Positions 47,873 through 58,097 of a stretch of 64,000 bases of DNA are shown here, in pieces; position 1 is the stretch's first letter, and the number at the start of each line of letters is the position of its first letter. Made by a program: the position numbers and the translations under genes. The notes beneath the pieces are model-generated. The model made no database searches. It was given only the letters and a program-made list of their open reading frames with translations, and was not told where the DNA came from. The stretch is from Thelonectria olida (lineage: Eukaryota > Ascomycota > Sordariomycetes > Hypocreales > Nectriaceae), in the NCBI GenBank assembly GCA_020736575.1, contig JAGPYM010000003.1, positions 1,054,001-1,118,000 of the forward strand, written 5' to 3'.

Positions 47873-49937
47873 ATGGCAACGCGGCATTCTGGGCGCACGG
47901 CGCTGCGACTCGCCCGTTTGGGCTGCCACAACCTGCCGCGTCCAAATCGGCTGCAGATGTGCAATTGGGGGCCAAGCAATCCCGCCACCAGGCTTCGGTT
48001 CTCTACTCAGAGCCCCAAAAGAAAGGGTAAGTCTGCCGAGTTCCGATCGTTTCCAGGCGAGTGCATCGATGCGCTCCCAGCTCACCTTTGTTCAAGACCC
48101 CACCAGTGATCTCAAGCTGCCAAGTCGCCATCGCGATCGAGCTCTCCAGCATCGCATCCTGGCTTAGGCCGATCTACTGCTGACACAGCCCTGGAATTGC
48201 TTCTGTGTGGTTTTGTTCACTGGTGAAATTGACAAGAAAAATGACCTGGCCTTTTTGAGCCATTCTACGCATACGAGTGTGTTCGTTGTTCCAATTCGCC
48301 AGTCAATATTTCTCTGTTCCCCATTTCGCTCAGGAGAAGCGTGTGTCAACTTGGCTAACGTCAGCGCGTAGAAGAAGTGCCGTGGGAGGATGCTGGGCCG
48401 CAATATGGCCCCCAAAACTCATCAGAGCCATCCGTCTTAAGCAAGATGGGCGAGTCAGCAGCGACAACATTTGCATCCATCCTGGTTCTGGCTCTTGGTT
48501 TCGCCGGCGCTGGCTACATTTATCACAAAAGTTACAAGAGGATTGTCCTCAAGAAAATGACTCGAGCTTTTGAACCGGGTGATCCAGTGTTGGAACTGGC
48601 TGCTATTGGCAAAGACGCTCCCCGAAATCCTGGCAGTACAGGAGAGCACTGGATTGTCCGCAGCGAGCAAGAGCGTGTCGATGCCATCGTCCACGGCCGT
48701 GACGTTGGGCACTACCATCTCCTCATCGGCGACAAGGGGTGCGGCAAGAGCAGTATGCTCATCGAAGCCATGCGAAAGATCAATGGCGATGGCGTTGCCA
48801 TGTTTGAAGCCCACGCTGATTTGGAGATTTTCAGAATCCGTCTGGGCAAGGCCTTGGATTATGAGTATCACGAGGATTACATTGGCGGATACTTTAGCGA
48901 GCGCGGCCCTCGTGAATCAACGGCTTTGCTAGATATCGAGCGCGCACTCAACAAGCTTGAAAAGGTGGCCATGACAAAAAGAAAAGAGAGGGGAAAGCCT
49001 CTGGTCGTCATTGTCAACCAAATGCATCTACTCCGTGACGATGGGGATGGGCGGGACCTGATCGAGCTTCTCCAACAGCGAGCTGAGCAATGGGCTGCCG
49101 CAAACCTAGTGACCATGGTTTTCAATTCTGACGACTATTGGGTATACGAGCGCCTGAAGCAGCTAGCCACCAGGATGGAGGTCATGTCTGTCGTGGATCT
49201 CCCCAAGACCCAGGCCATTTCTGCTTTGCAGCGATACAGGTTGAGATATTTTGGAGAGAAGCTATCGGATCAGCAGCTTGAGGCCGTCTATGACAGAGTC
49301 GGCGGTCGTCTTAGCTTCCTGAACCGGGTTGCCAAGAGTAAGAACATGCTCGGCACTTGTGATAAGATCAAGGAGATTGAGAAGCAGTGGTTCCTTAACC
49401 AATGTTGGATCTTGGGCATGGAAATGGATGACGATGTTATGGACCAACAGAAGTGGGCGGTAAGTTGGCCACAGCTCCCTGATACCTGACGATAGGTTCT
49501 AACAACATCATTAGTCTGCCGCCATGGTTCTTGCAAAGGCCCTCGTCGACAAGGATAAAGAATCGCCTAGTTATGACGATGTAGTTGGCCACCTTTTACC
49601 CACATATCCCTTCCACATCGCCCAGGAAATCCAGACCCGCTGCGACTTTATCAGAAAGCTCGATAGCCTTAACTTGTTTAGCATCACGAGCAATGCCGAA
49701 GTACGAGCTAGCAGTGTCCCAATGCATCTTGCCTTCAAGGAGATTTGCGCTGAGGCTCGCTTTGACAAGCACTTGGAACGAACCATCCAAAGAATCGCCG
49801 ACATTGAGAGCTTGGGCCGAACTCGCGAGCTGGTTGCCAAGGACCTTGTGCTCGGCGGTCAATATGAGATTGAGAAGAGTTTCAAAGGTGTTACGGTGCG
49901 GTTGAAAGAGGGCGAGCAAGAGGAAGACGAGGATTGA
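47873..49937 (+). CDS. Mitochondrial membrane-anchored P-loop ATPase (AAA/ATPase_2-like), unnamed
   Basis: Three exons, 47873-48026, 48372-49459 and 49515-49937, give 554 residues. The first intron is unusually long (345 bases) but has a GTAAGT donor, a GGCTAACGTC branch site and a TAG acceptor in phase. The first 50 residues are Arg-rich with almost no acids, a mitochondrial presequence. A single membrane helix lies near residues 82-101 (FASILVLALGFAGAGYIY). The ATPase core follows: Walker A GDKGCGKS at 171-178 and a Walker B-like strand LVVIVNQMH near 261-269. Arg- and Leu-rich helices and a winged-helix-like C-terminal third come after, ending in an acidic tail (EGEQEEDED). The layout suggests an inner-membrane protein with its ATPase in one mitochondrial compartment. 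The Asn in the Walker B position, where Asp/Glu is usual, is odd. No partner or substrate is evident. Confidence 0.8.
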
Positions 49938-50516
49938 GACCACGAGGCATCTGATGGGCGCCAAAGGCTCTTGTCGGATCTACGGAATAATGGGTGGTTA
50001 AATTATGGAATGGGGGACAGCACTGGATGAATAGGTCCGTCCCAAGGTCTTTCCTAGGACATACCGATTTTGATGAGACCCAGGTTTGGATGGCGTATTG
50101 ATTAAAGAGGAACGCGTTGGGATCGTTTTGCGACGATGGGAGGATCATGGTCCAGGGAAAAAGGCCTGTACAACAACTAACTTCTTAGATTTCCTTGTCT
50201 CATGTCTAAAATAGCGCTTGATTTTCTGTACTAGAATCGATTTTATTTGTCGTCAATGGGGTTGCCCAGAATCGTCCCATCTCTGTTGTTGTCGTGTCTG
50301 AGGGTTGTGAAGTTGATACGGGAAACAGCCCGCCTGAGCTTGGTGCCTGATATACAAGGCATGCACACCCCTTGACGTAACGATAACCATCTCAGGTTGC
50401 TAGTCTCACCTCGACGCGCCGCCAATTTTTCTCCCAAAGCCCCACACCCATTTCGATTCTCCTTACCCTACACAATCCTGTCTTCAGAAGGATACATTCG
50501 CGCCTGCTTCTCATCG
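49938..50516. other. Short intergenic region, no gene seen
   Basis: It joins the 3' end of the ATPase gene to the start of the Myb gene. The last 60 bases before the ATG are open in frame with the Myb gene but lack an upstream ATG. Confidence 0.5.
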
Positions 50517-53500
50517 ATGTCCTCCAATAGCAAGTGGCCCGACTTTCGTCTTGCCTCAACACTTTGGTCGCTAGTAGGCTCGCAGCCCGACGGAGAAAAC
50601 CAACCCACGAACGACACCGGAAACCCCTTGCGGCCTGAAAATCACGACAGTGAACAACTCCAGGAGCTCTCCCCCGACGAGCGCGACGAGGACGGAAACG
50701 AGTCGCACAAAGTCACACACGCCGAAATGGACCCAGATGGACTGCCAATTGATGGCGTCGAGACCTTCGATGACTTCCAACATGATCCCCAGGTCGATGC
50801 CGAGCTCGACAATCAAGAGGAAGACTTCGGACCTCTCGAGATGTTCGATAGCAATGCTGCCGAAGAAACCTACTCCTCCCAGATCAACCCATCACCATTC
50901 GACCAGGGCAGTAAGGCGCCCGAGGCAGTCATGGACGACATGCCACCACCTTCATCAGAGATAAGGAGATCAAAGCGTGAAAAGAAGGAACGGAAGAAGA
51001 AAGGATCTGAAGGAAGCGATACTCTTCAGCGACCTGTTGCAGAAGAAACTCCTCGCAGAAAAAAGAAATTAAAGCGAAAATCTCTCCTATCCGCCGAGAT
51101 TCCAGACAGCCTTCCTACGGACGGACAACAGATTCCAGACGATGCTGCCTCGAACGCCTATTCCAGCGAAGCAGTGGCCGAGTCTGCACCACTTACAAAG
51201 CGTAAGCGCAAGTCATCTGACGCTGCAGAAGAAACGCGACAAAAGAAGAAAAGATCGCATGACCGTGTAATTGAAGCGTCACAGGAAGTGGTACCAGGCA
51301 CACAGGATGACGAACCATCACACGGCCAGGACTTCGAGGCTCAATCACCAGACCACAGTGGTGCAGCCATTGCCGACGACGACGACGATATGGACGTTGA
51401 CTACCAGCCAAGCGCGCATATACCCCAGGACTCTTTCGACAACGATCTCGGGACAGATGCTCATGTCAATGGATCCGGAGCTGCTGTCGATAGCGAAGGC
51501 AGGCTCGAAATGGAAAGCATTGCCAAAGAAGCTCTGGAAGGAGCCATCAACGGCCAGACCCAGGACGAGGCTGATATCTACGAAGTACCGGGAAGCCCAA
51601 TTGAGATGCCACATCCCCCAAGTAGCACCTCGAAGCGCACTCGGTCGGCTAAAGCGAAAAAAGCCAAACCCACGTTTTATGAAGAACCCCCAATTACTGC
51701 GAATGACCTCGCTGAGATAACGTCGCCATCTGCTGTTACTCTCAAGCCGCGACGCCGAAAGAAGAAGGCCACTAATCGACAGAAGTCGGAGGCTGAACGC
51801 GAACGTCTCGTTGAATCTGGGCAAGGGGAAGAAGGAGAGTATGTGGAGAGCAGTCAAGTCCGACGCAAGGACCGGATGGCCAATTTTATTCAAGGTCGAT
51901 TTAGCGACGACGAACTGGGCCGCGTTGCAAAGGCTGTCGAGGCTTTCCGCTCCGAGCATGACCTGTCTCAGTTCCAAGTCAACGAACTCATCCACACCCC
52001 GGGAGGAACGACTGCTGGAGATGAGAATGCGGCACTCTGGGCCAGTATCTTCTCGACATGTCCCGACCGACATAGGCAAAAGATTATTAACGTTACTCGC
52101 AAAAAGTTCCACAACTTTGTTGCCCGTGGAACCTGGACACCAGAACAGGACGCTGAACTTCGTGATCTTATTGAGGTTCACGGAACGAAATGGTCAAAGA
52201 TTGCCGCAATCATCAATCGCCACCCCGAAGATCTCCGTGATCGATATCGCAACTACATTGTGTGTGGTGATGCCCAGCGAAAGGACGCGTGGGACGAAGC
52301 AGAGGAGCGAAACCTTACCCAGTTTGTAATGGAGGCGATGGGAGCTATTGATGAACTCCGCCGAATAGATCCTCGCCGAGAGCTTCTTCAAAAGCCGTAC
52401 GAAGAACTCATCGACTGGCAGAACATTAGTGAGCGCATGGAGCGAACTCGCAGTCGCCTTCAGTGCATCACAAAGTGGAAGGCTTTGAATATCAAGACCC
52501 ACGGCAAGGATAAGCTCGCCTCGCAACAGCCGGATGCACAGATTTCATTCCGTCTGGAGAAGGCGCGCCGACAGATTGCCGACATGCCAGATGAGGAACG
52601 GTACCGCCTTGTTCTCGCCATCGACGGCTCTTCCGTTTCAGAGGAAGCGAAAATCCCTTGGCAGAAATTGGTGGACAAGCAGTTCCGCAACAGCTGGCAT
52701 CGCTCAACGCAGATGCTTCTTTGGCATCGCCTGAAGCAGGCTGTCCCCGGCTGGGCAGAAATGACTGTCCGTGACTGTGCCCAATACCTTTTGGACCAAT
52801 ACAACCAAGTCAGCGAGCTTCCCAACGTCAGTGATGAGATATTCGATGACGCTCAGGAGATGGAGTTCTTTGCAACAATCCCAGCTGCCACCATAACTAA
52901 TGGGTCATCTCAAGCTGTCAACGGGGCCAGTGATCAATACGTTGGAAACTCTGATGATGAGGATGAACACCAGCATGATCATGTCGAAGCCGAGGCAGTG
53001 GCGAATTTGGCACAGGGTGATGGTATCCTCGACGAAAACATTCAACCTGATCTGCCTGTTGAGCCAATGGTTCCTCTTGGGGCTATTCAGCCGGATCTTC
53101 CCATTGAGCCAGTTGATCCCGACATGCTCGCTGCGCCCATTACAGAAGCTGAACCTGTTGAGCCTGTCGAACCTGTCGAGCCTGTCGAGCCTGCTGAACC
53201 TGAGTTCATTGAGCCAGCGCCTCCCAAAGCGACCCGCTCGGCGAAGAAGGGCTCTGGAAAAGGACGCGCCCCTCGCAGGTCCGCTCCTGTCAGGACTCCC
53301 AAAAGAGCGTCGAGGCGAGCGGCCCCCTCTCAAGACCCTATCGAGGAGGACGAGGGCCTCCCGCCACATCCTCCTGCCATCGCGGAGGAAACCTCGGATA
53401 TCGATGAGACACGCCTCCGCAAGAGGAAGACGCCTGGCAAGTTCCGGTCCGTTAACAACGTGGAAGCTGAGGCCGAATATTCTGACAGTGTGATGGATGA

Positions 53501-53534
53501 CATGGAGGATTTGCCTGCTCGCATTCCGGCTTAG
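50517..53534 (+). CDS. Myb-type DNA-binding protein, Reb1 / RNA polymerase I termination factor-like
   Basis: One exon of 1,005 residues from the ATG at 50517. The N-terminal half is acidic and disordered with several Lys-rich clusters (KREKKERKKKG, KKKLKRKS, RKRKSS, RRRKKKATNRQK) that should act as nuclear signals. The DNA-binding part holds a canonical Myb repeat at about 537-585 (RGTWTPEQDAELRDLIEVHG.KWSKIAAIINRHPEDLRDRYRNY), a second divergent one at about 591-660 (WDEAEERNLTQF..WQNISERM.RTRSRLQCITKWKAL), and a third divergent one near 697-765. This order is that of Reb1/TTF-I proteins, which bind rDNA terminators and arrest RNA polymerase I and replication forks. The C-terminal part has a run of Glu-Pro-Val units at about 877-895, then a basic region (RSAKKGSGKGRAPRRS). 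Assignment to the Myb class is firm; the rDNA role is inferred from the repeat layout. Confidence 0.8.
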   Translation: MSSNSKWPDFRLASTLWSLVGSQPDGENQPTNDTGNPLRPENHDSEQLQELSPDERDEDGNESHKVTHAEMDPDGLPIDGVETFDDFQHDPQVDAELDNQEEDFGPLEMFDSNAAEETYSSQINPSPFDQGSKAPEAVMDDMPPPSSEIRRSKREKKERKKKGSEGSDTLQRPVAEETPRRKKKLKRKSLLSAEIPDSLPTDGQQIPDDAASNAYSSEAVAESAPLTKRKRKSSDAAEETRQKKKRSHDRVIEASQEVVPGTQDDEPSHGQDFEAQSPDHSGAAIADDDDDMDVDYQPSAHIPQDSFDNDLGTDAHVNGSGAAVDSEGRLEMESIAKEALEGAINGQTQDEADIYEVPGSPIEMPHPPSSTSKRTRSAKAKKAKPTFYEEPPITANDLAEITSPSAVTLKPRRRKKKATNRQKSEAERERLVESGQGEEGEYVESSQVRRKDRMANFIQGRFSDDELGRVAKAVEAFRSEHDLSQFQVNELIHTPGGTTAGDENAALWASIFSTCPDRHRQKIINVTRKKFHNFVARGTWTPEQDAELRDLIEVHGTKWSKIAAIINRHPEDLRDRYRNYIVCGDAQRKDAWDEAEERNLTQFVMEAMGAIDELRRIDPRRELLQKPYEELIDWQNISERMERTRSRLQCITKWKALNIKTHGKDKLASQQPDAQISFRLEKARRQIADMPDEERYRLVLAIDGSSVSEEAKIPWQKLVDKQFRNSWHRSTQMLLWHRLKQAVPGWAEMTVRDCAQYLLDQYNQVSELPNVSDEIFDDAQEMEFFATIPAATITNGSSQAVNGASDQYVGNSDDEDEHQHDHVEAEAVANLAQGDGILDENIQPDLPVEPMVPLGAIQPDLPIEPVDPDMLAAPITEAEPVEPVEPVEPVEPAEPEFIEPAPPKATRSAKKGSGKGRAPRRSAPVRTPKRASRRAAPSQDPIEEDEGLPPHPPAIAEETSDIDETRLRKRKTPGKFRSVNNVEAEAEYSDSVMDDMEDLPARIPA
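53146..53205 (+). repeat. In-frame Glu-Pro-Val minisatellite in the Myb gene
   Basis: A nine-base unit close to GAGCCTGTC (encoding Glu-Pro-Val) is repeated about five times with silent third-base changes, followed by variant Glu-Pro units. It encodes an acidic, extended proline spacer. Its length may differ between strains. Confidence 0.65.
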
Positions 53535-54004
53535 CCTTGCGGCAGTTTGTTCAAAGAGATTTGGAGGATGAGAATACGTTACTAGTAGTGTTTCGACGAC
53601 AGATATCAACGCGCGTGCATAGGTACTTTAGCAGATCATGGATGAAGACATGGGGGTAGCCCGGATGATTAATTCTACTACATGTGTTTCTTTACTTTAA
53701 CTTGTAGGGAAGGTTGGAGATGGCCAAGGCCTAGGGAAAGAAAGGAGTGTGTTCAGATGGAAGAGTTTTCTCCCTCATATATGTGTTTTGCGGCTTACGT
53801 AAATCTAGTAGACCCCTTTTATAGACTCTTGATTGTTTCATCCTTTTCGATCTTCATGACTCTTATCACATGATTCTCATTACTCGTGGGTCAGCTTCCT
53901 TAGCTGAGTCTATCCCTTTTTGTTTTGTTGGTCCGCCCGACATTAACAACATCCTTACTCCATCCCACAAGGGTCCGAAGGGCACATCCAAATACACCAC
54001 AGGT
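53535..54004. other. Convergent intergenic region, no gene seen
   Basis: The 3' flanks of the Myb gene (+) and the APC10 gene (-) meet here. The stretch is AT-rich relative to its neighbours and has no supported frame. Confidence 0.5.
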
Positions 54005-55304
54005 TCATCGGATCTCGGGGTCGCGCATGAAATCAGGGATGGGTAACCCTGTATCCCCATGCTCGTGTCTCGCTATGCTTGTCAACCTCCTTACGCTGCT
54101 GTTCCTCTGTCCTGGAGCCCGTCCCGCGTTTCTCGCCACTACGGCCTCATCCACAAGGTCCATTACTTCATCAACTGGGTTCCCATCCCTTCCGGGTGCC
54201 TGGGCGGAATCGGCGTCAAAGGCGTAGATCTTGATGCCTCGTAGATGAGTGTCTTTGCCGTTCTGGTGGTTCTCGAGTATCTGCATCTGCAGAACGTACG
54301 AGATGAGAGTGTTGCCATCTGGATCACCACCAGCACCGGTAAGGGGGACCTGCTGCCAGCCGACGGGACTATCGAGGGCCATGGACGCAAACTCAATAAG
54401 ATTGTTCTCGCTGGTTCCCGACTTAAAGACGACCTTGGTGGGCGTGTACGACTCGTCCTCGTTGTAATCGACGAAAAAGCGGATGTCGCGGATGCCGACC
54501 CTCTTGACGAAGTAGACGGTGAGCCTGTGAGGCTGAGGACCGTCGGACCTAGGAGGGGTTAGGGATACCTATAACGGTTGGGCGGAATTGACCTTACTGC
54601 CAGAAAAGTTTGAGGTCGTCGCTTCGTAGCTCTTCAACTCCGTTGCCGGGTTTGTGACTACTGACGGTGAACTTGGCAAGGTTTGATATTTCCTTCAAGC
54701 CAATGGTAGCCGGATCTATCAGCTGATCGGCCTCGTCCTCTTCGTCAATGCTAGTGTCTTCTTCAGCCTCGTACTGCTCCTGGGAGAGCACCTCGTCATC
54801 CTCGTCATCATAATCCATAGGCTGTTCCTCCACGGGCCGAACGGGGGCGGCTACAGGACCGGGACGAGCCATGCCTAGTACACTCAAGTCAGGCTCGGAA
54901 CCCGAGTCGTCCGAATCCACCAGCGGCATGCTGAGCCGTGGATGGTCGGCAGGCTGGGCAGCTAATCGGGAGTTAGCAGCGATCAGGTCGTCGAGATTTT
55001 GCGTCAAATGAATTAGACGATTCCGACGAAGACGATATTGCTGGTAGATTTGGGTGACGGAGCGGAACTGGCGATCGAGAGTAATGCGGCGGTGTTCGAG
55101 GGCTCGTCTCACAGCGCGCAAGTTTTCCTTGTCTAACGAGGGGCAAGGGCGCAGAGTGCGTTCCCGGGTCCGGGTGAGATTTCCAAAGCGCGATATGGGA
55201 AGCTCTTGCAGAGGGACTCGCTTGAGGGGAGGGATGGTGATGGCGGACGAAAGAGGGGGAAAGGTGATATCTTGCATGTGATCATCTTCGTCAAAGGACA
55301 CCAT
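54005..55304 (-). CDS. Anaphase-promoting complex subunit 10 (DOC1)
   Basis: Two exons, 55304-54598 and 54548-54005, with a 49-base GTAAGG..CCTAG intron, give 416 residues. The C-terminal part is a DOC domain from about residue 197: IGLKEISNLAKFTVSSHKPGNGVEELRSDD, then FWQSDGPQPHRLTVYF, LRFFVDY-like strand RDIRFFVDYNEDESYTPTKV, and the substrate-side loop. The protein ends in Ile-Arg, the IR tail by which APC10 docks on the APC3/Cdc27 TPR groove. APC10 helps the complex bind D-box substrates and add ubiquitin chains processively in mitosis. The 190-residue N-terminal extension is longer than in yeast or animal proteins. It is basic at first, then very acidic (DYDDEDDEVLSQEQYEAEEDTS). The ATG at 55304 is the first in frame. 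Confidence 0.92.
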
Positions 55305-56683
55305 GTTGAACAAAGCAGGTCGACGAAATGGCCAGGCCAACCAGGCTGGATATTATTGGGGTATCGGGCAGCGGCAGGTAAAGAGTGACTGCAGTGAGGC
55401 AAGCCGAAGCCGGCGATGACGAAAAATGAGGAAGCGGGAGGGGAAGTTGAAATATCGGTGGGAGGAGACCAAGAAGGAAACGAGAGAAGAGCACCACCAC
55501 AGTAAGACGTGGTGTGGCTTGAGAGGAGAGGCTTGAATCGGGGCAGAGCAGGATGAAAAAAAAAAAAGTGCATCAAGAGTGACGATGAAGTGAAGGTGAG
55601 GGACATTGAAGCGAAAGGCGGCACACCACTACAGCCACAGCCGCAATTGGCACCACGTCTGCGTCACCTCACATTGCAGTGCATGACTTTTGGAGTATTC
55701 TGGATCGACAGGTGCATTATATTGGGACGACACGGCAACAGAGAAAAAAAAATTGGCAGAAAAGAGAAGGAAAAAAAGGAATTATACACGGCTACTCACT
55801 CCGATATAAACGAAACGGGTTCGGAGGCGGCGCACGTCGGAGCTGCTCGACAGGCTGGTCGGGGGTCCGGTGTGGTGGTGGAGGAGGCGCATCGGGGGTG
55901 ACCAAGGCCGCAGACGGTGCGCCTCGACGGCCGGGAGCAGCAGGAACAGCGAGCAGTCCATGGGGCGAGAGCGCGTCAGCAGGGCTCGCTGCTGGGTTCG
56001 GAGTTGGATGTGCATTTGCATTCGCTGCGTGGGCTGCTACATGGCGGGCTCTGCGAGAGCCACGGGCGATGTTGTCCATGCTGCACTGCAAGCCGGCGTG
56101 GCAGCGAGATGATTGGACGGGCCGTGCGTGTGAAACAAAAGCAGGATGCCGATCAGATGCAAGTTCGTCGAATACAATATCTCTTCTTGAGAACCATCGA
56201 GTGAAAAACAAAAAGTCAACATCACTCACCAGAGACGCGTTGTCGTCCAAGCAGAGGGGTGCAAGGGTTACGCGCTGTCACGTGAGGCCATTACCGGAAT
56301 CGCTGATGCCACTTCACTACCAGTTTCAGCCTGTCCGAAGCAATGCACTCATTGTCACCTTACAATCCACACGCAAAACCGTCACCTCCAACCTCGTCCC
56401 CATCACGACGTATCATCTTTATCGGCCTCCTGCATCCTCCATTCATGCCTCCTGCCACCGCTCCTTTCCACGCATGCGTGTAAGTAAACTGGATTTTGGT
56501 GTCACAGGCGCCGTGCCACGGGTTCAGTGGGTCTGACAGGCCCAAGTCCGCTTGCCATGGCGCAGAATGGAGCTTGTCAGCTCGAGCTTCCCTGCTTTGC
56601 ACCCTTGAAACCATGATGCAGTTCTGGCTCAAACCTTTACTTCCAAGCTTCCATTGACTCCGACTCTTCCGCTAATTCTAGTC

Positions 56684-56700
56684 TCACACACACACACACA
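56684..56700. repeat. CA dinucleotide microsatellite
   Basis: An uninterrupted CACACA run followed by TACATACACACA. It lies in non-coding sequence. Confidence 0.7.
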
Positions 56701-56818
56701 TACATACACACATTCCAGAAAAGATTGGAGTCAACCTCGAATCGCGGGGACCCCCTGTTCCGCATCGTATCTCTCCGACTAGCGTTCTCGAGGCTCGATC
56801 CCTTCTCCAGCCTCTGCT

Positions 56819-57368
56819 TTAGTTGGCAAACTGGGTTCGCAAATCGCTCGTGTTGAAGGGATCATCCCATTTCAGCCTCCAATGCCGATCTCTGCGCCGG
56901 AATAGAAACTTTTTTACTTCTTCCTGTTCCGACGGACTTCTCCGGACGCTTACATGCACACAATCGTCGTCACGCGAGTTCGAACTCTCGTTCTGAGTCC
57001 ACAGACAATTGCCACCGAGGTGATGTCGAATAAGTGCACTAGTTAGAAGCCCCAATACCTCGGATATAGACAGATGGTTCTTCATTCTGATGGGTGTGGC
57101 TTCCGGCGTACTAATTTGGCGTCACCTCGTTGGCGATTGCCTCAATTGTGTGCTTGAACACTCGAAACGGTGCTGACAATGGTGCGCTAGTGGTGTTGAG
57201 AAGAATTGACTCGGTTGGTTCTCGATACATGGTCTGAGTCTCGGTGGTTGATCTTGATAGAAATGAACTTGTCTTTTCGAACAGAAGTCGGATCCGAACA
57301 GCGTTTGGTGTAACCCGCGACGTTTTCCTCAGGTCCGCACATGCACAGATGGCTGAAACCGCCTCCAT
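56819..57368 (-). pseudogene. Possible decayed or unresolved minus-strand gene
   Basis: The frame at 57368-57111 ends in a hydrophilic, protein-like stretch (YREPTESILLNTTSAPLSAP, then FRVFKHTIEAIANEVTPN). The frame at 57085-56819 has EQEEVKKFLFRRRDRHWRLK and WDDPFNTSDL. Only 25 bases separate them. A GTAAGC donor-like site occurs inside the second, but no branch site and acceptor of good quality join the pieces. It could be a small spliced gene, a decayed copy, or chance. No family is recognised. Confidence 0.2.
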
Positions 57369-58097
57369 GGAATGGCTTGCGGGGTGTTGTCTTGATGTCG
57401 CCGTTGGCCAAGGAGTTCAGACGACCTGGTTTACACGTCGTGGAGGCCCACCTCGCCAGCCTCACCTGCAGCCATTATCCCAGCAAGCTGAACAGACACA
57501 ATCGCCTCATTTTCCACAGTGATTGGTGACGATCCCGAATTGAATCCGCCAGCGACCGAGATCGATGAGATCGCAGACAGTGGAACCTCTATTCCTACGT
57601 CATGCTCACGTTCCCTTCACCTAGACCCTCCTTGCTCTCCGTGGGCCACGTCGGCGGCACAGTTTTTCCAAGGACCCTCCTCCAAGGGCATCCCATGGAG
57701 AAGACCCCTTGTACAGCCTCTGCTGAAACTCCAACGCTCTTATCGAACATGCTCATGCCAGCTATGGCTTCCTTACAATCCTCACCACTCGCTCTGCCGT
57801 CACCAATGGAAGTACACACTAGGATCCTTCGAATGCTTCCTCCCGGCCTCCCCACCATAAGGAAGCAAGTATGTCATCGGCCAGGATGGAGAGGAAGAAC
57901 CAAGGCCGAATCGACTTCATGGCACTTGCCCCGGATCTTAAGAACATCGGATATATATCTAGACGTTGCAAATGCCGTCCATGGTCGATAGTTAAAGCAG
58001 TTAAAGCAGTTACACCAGCAAACAGCAAGGCAGACATCGCCTTAAATACATACTTCTCTCTTCTCTCTTCCATCTCCTTTCTGGGACCGGCTTCTCA

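Larger units (their letters stand above)
55305..58097. other. Intergenic region with possible remnants of a minus-strand gene
   Basis: No gene is firmly supported. A poly-A run lies at about 55556-55567 and a CA microsatellite near 56684-56700. On the minus strand, frames at 56819-57085, 57111-57368 and 57187-57465 have protein-like composition but do not join by good splice sites. An Ala/Pro-rich minus-strand frame starts at an ATG near 56079. A nine-base GTTAAAGCA unit is duplicated near 57988-58005. The last 100 bases are the CT-rich leader of the aquaporin gene. Confidence 0.45.

Noticed and set aside
56976..56987. GAGTTCGAACTC, resembling a tRNA B box
   Set aside because: It is a 12-base palindrome. 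On neither strand do flanking bases form T-stem, acceptor stem and A box of a tRNA.
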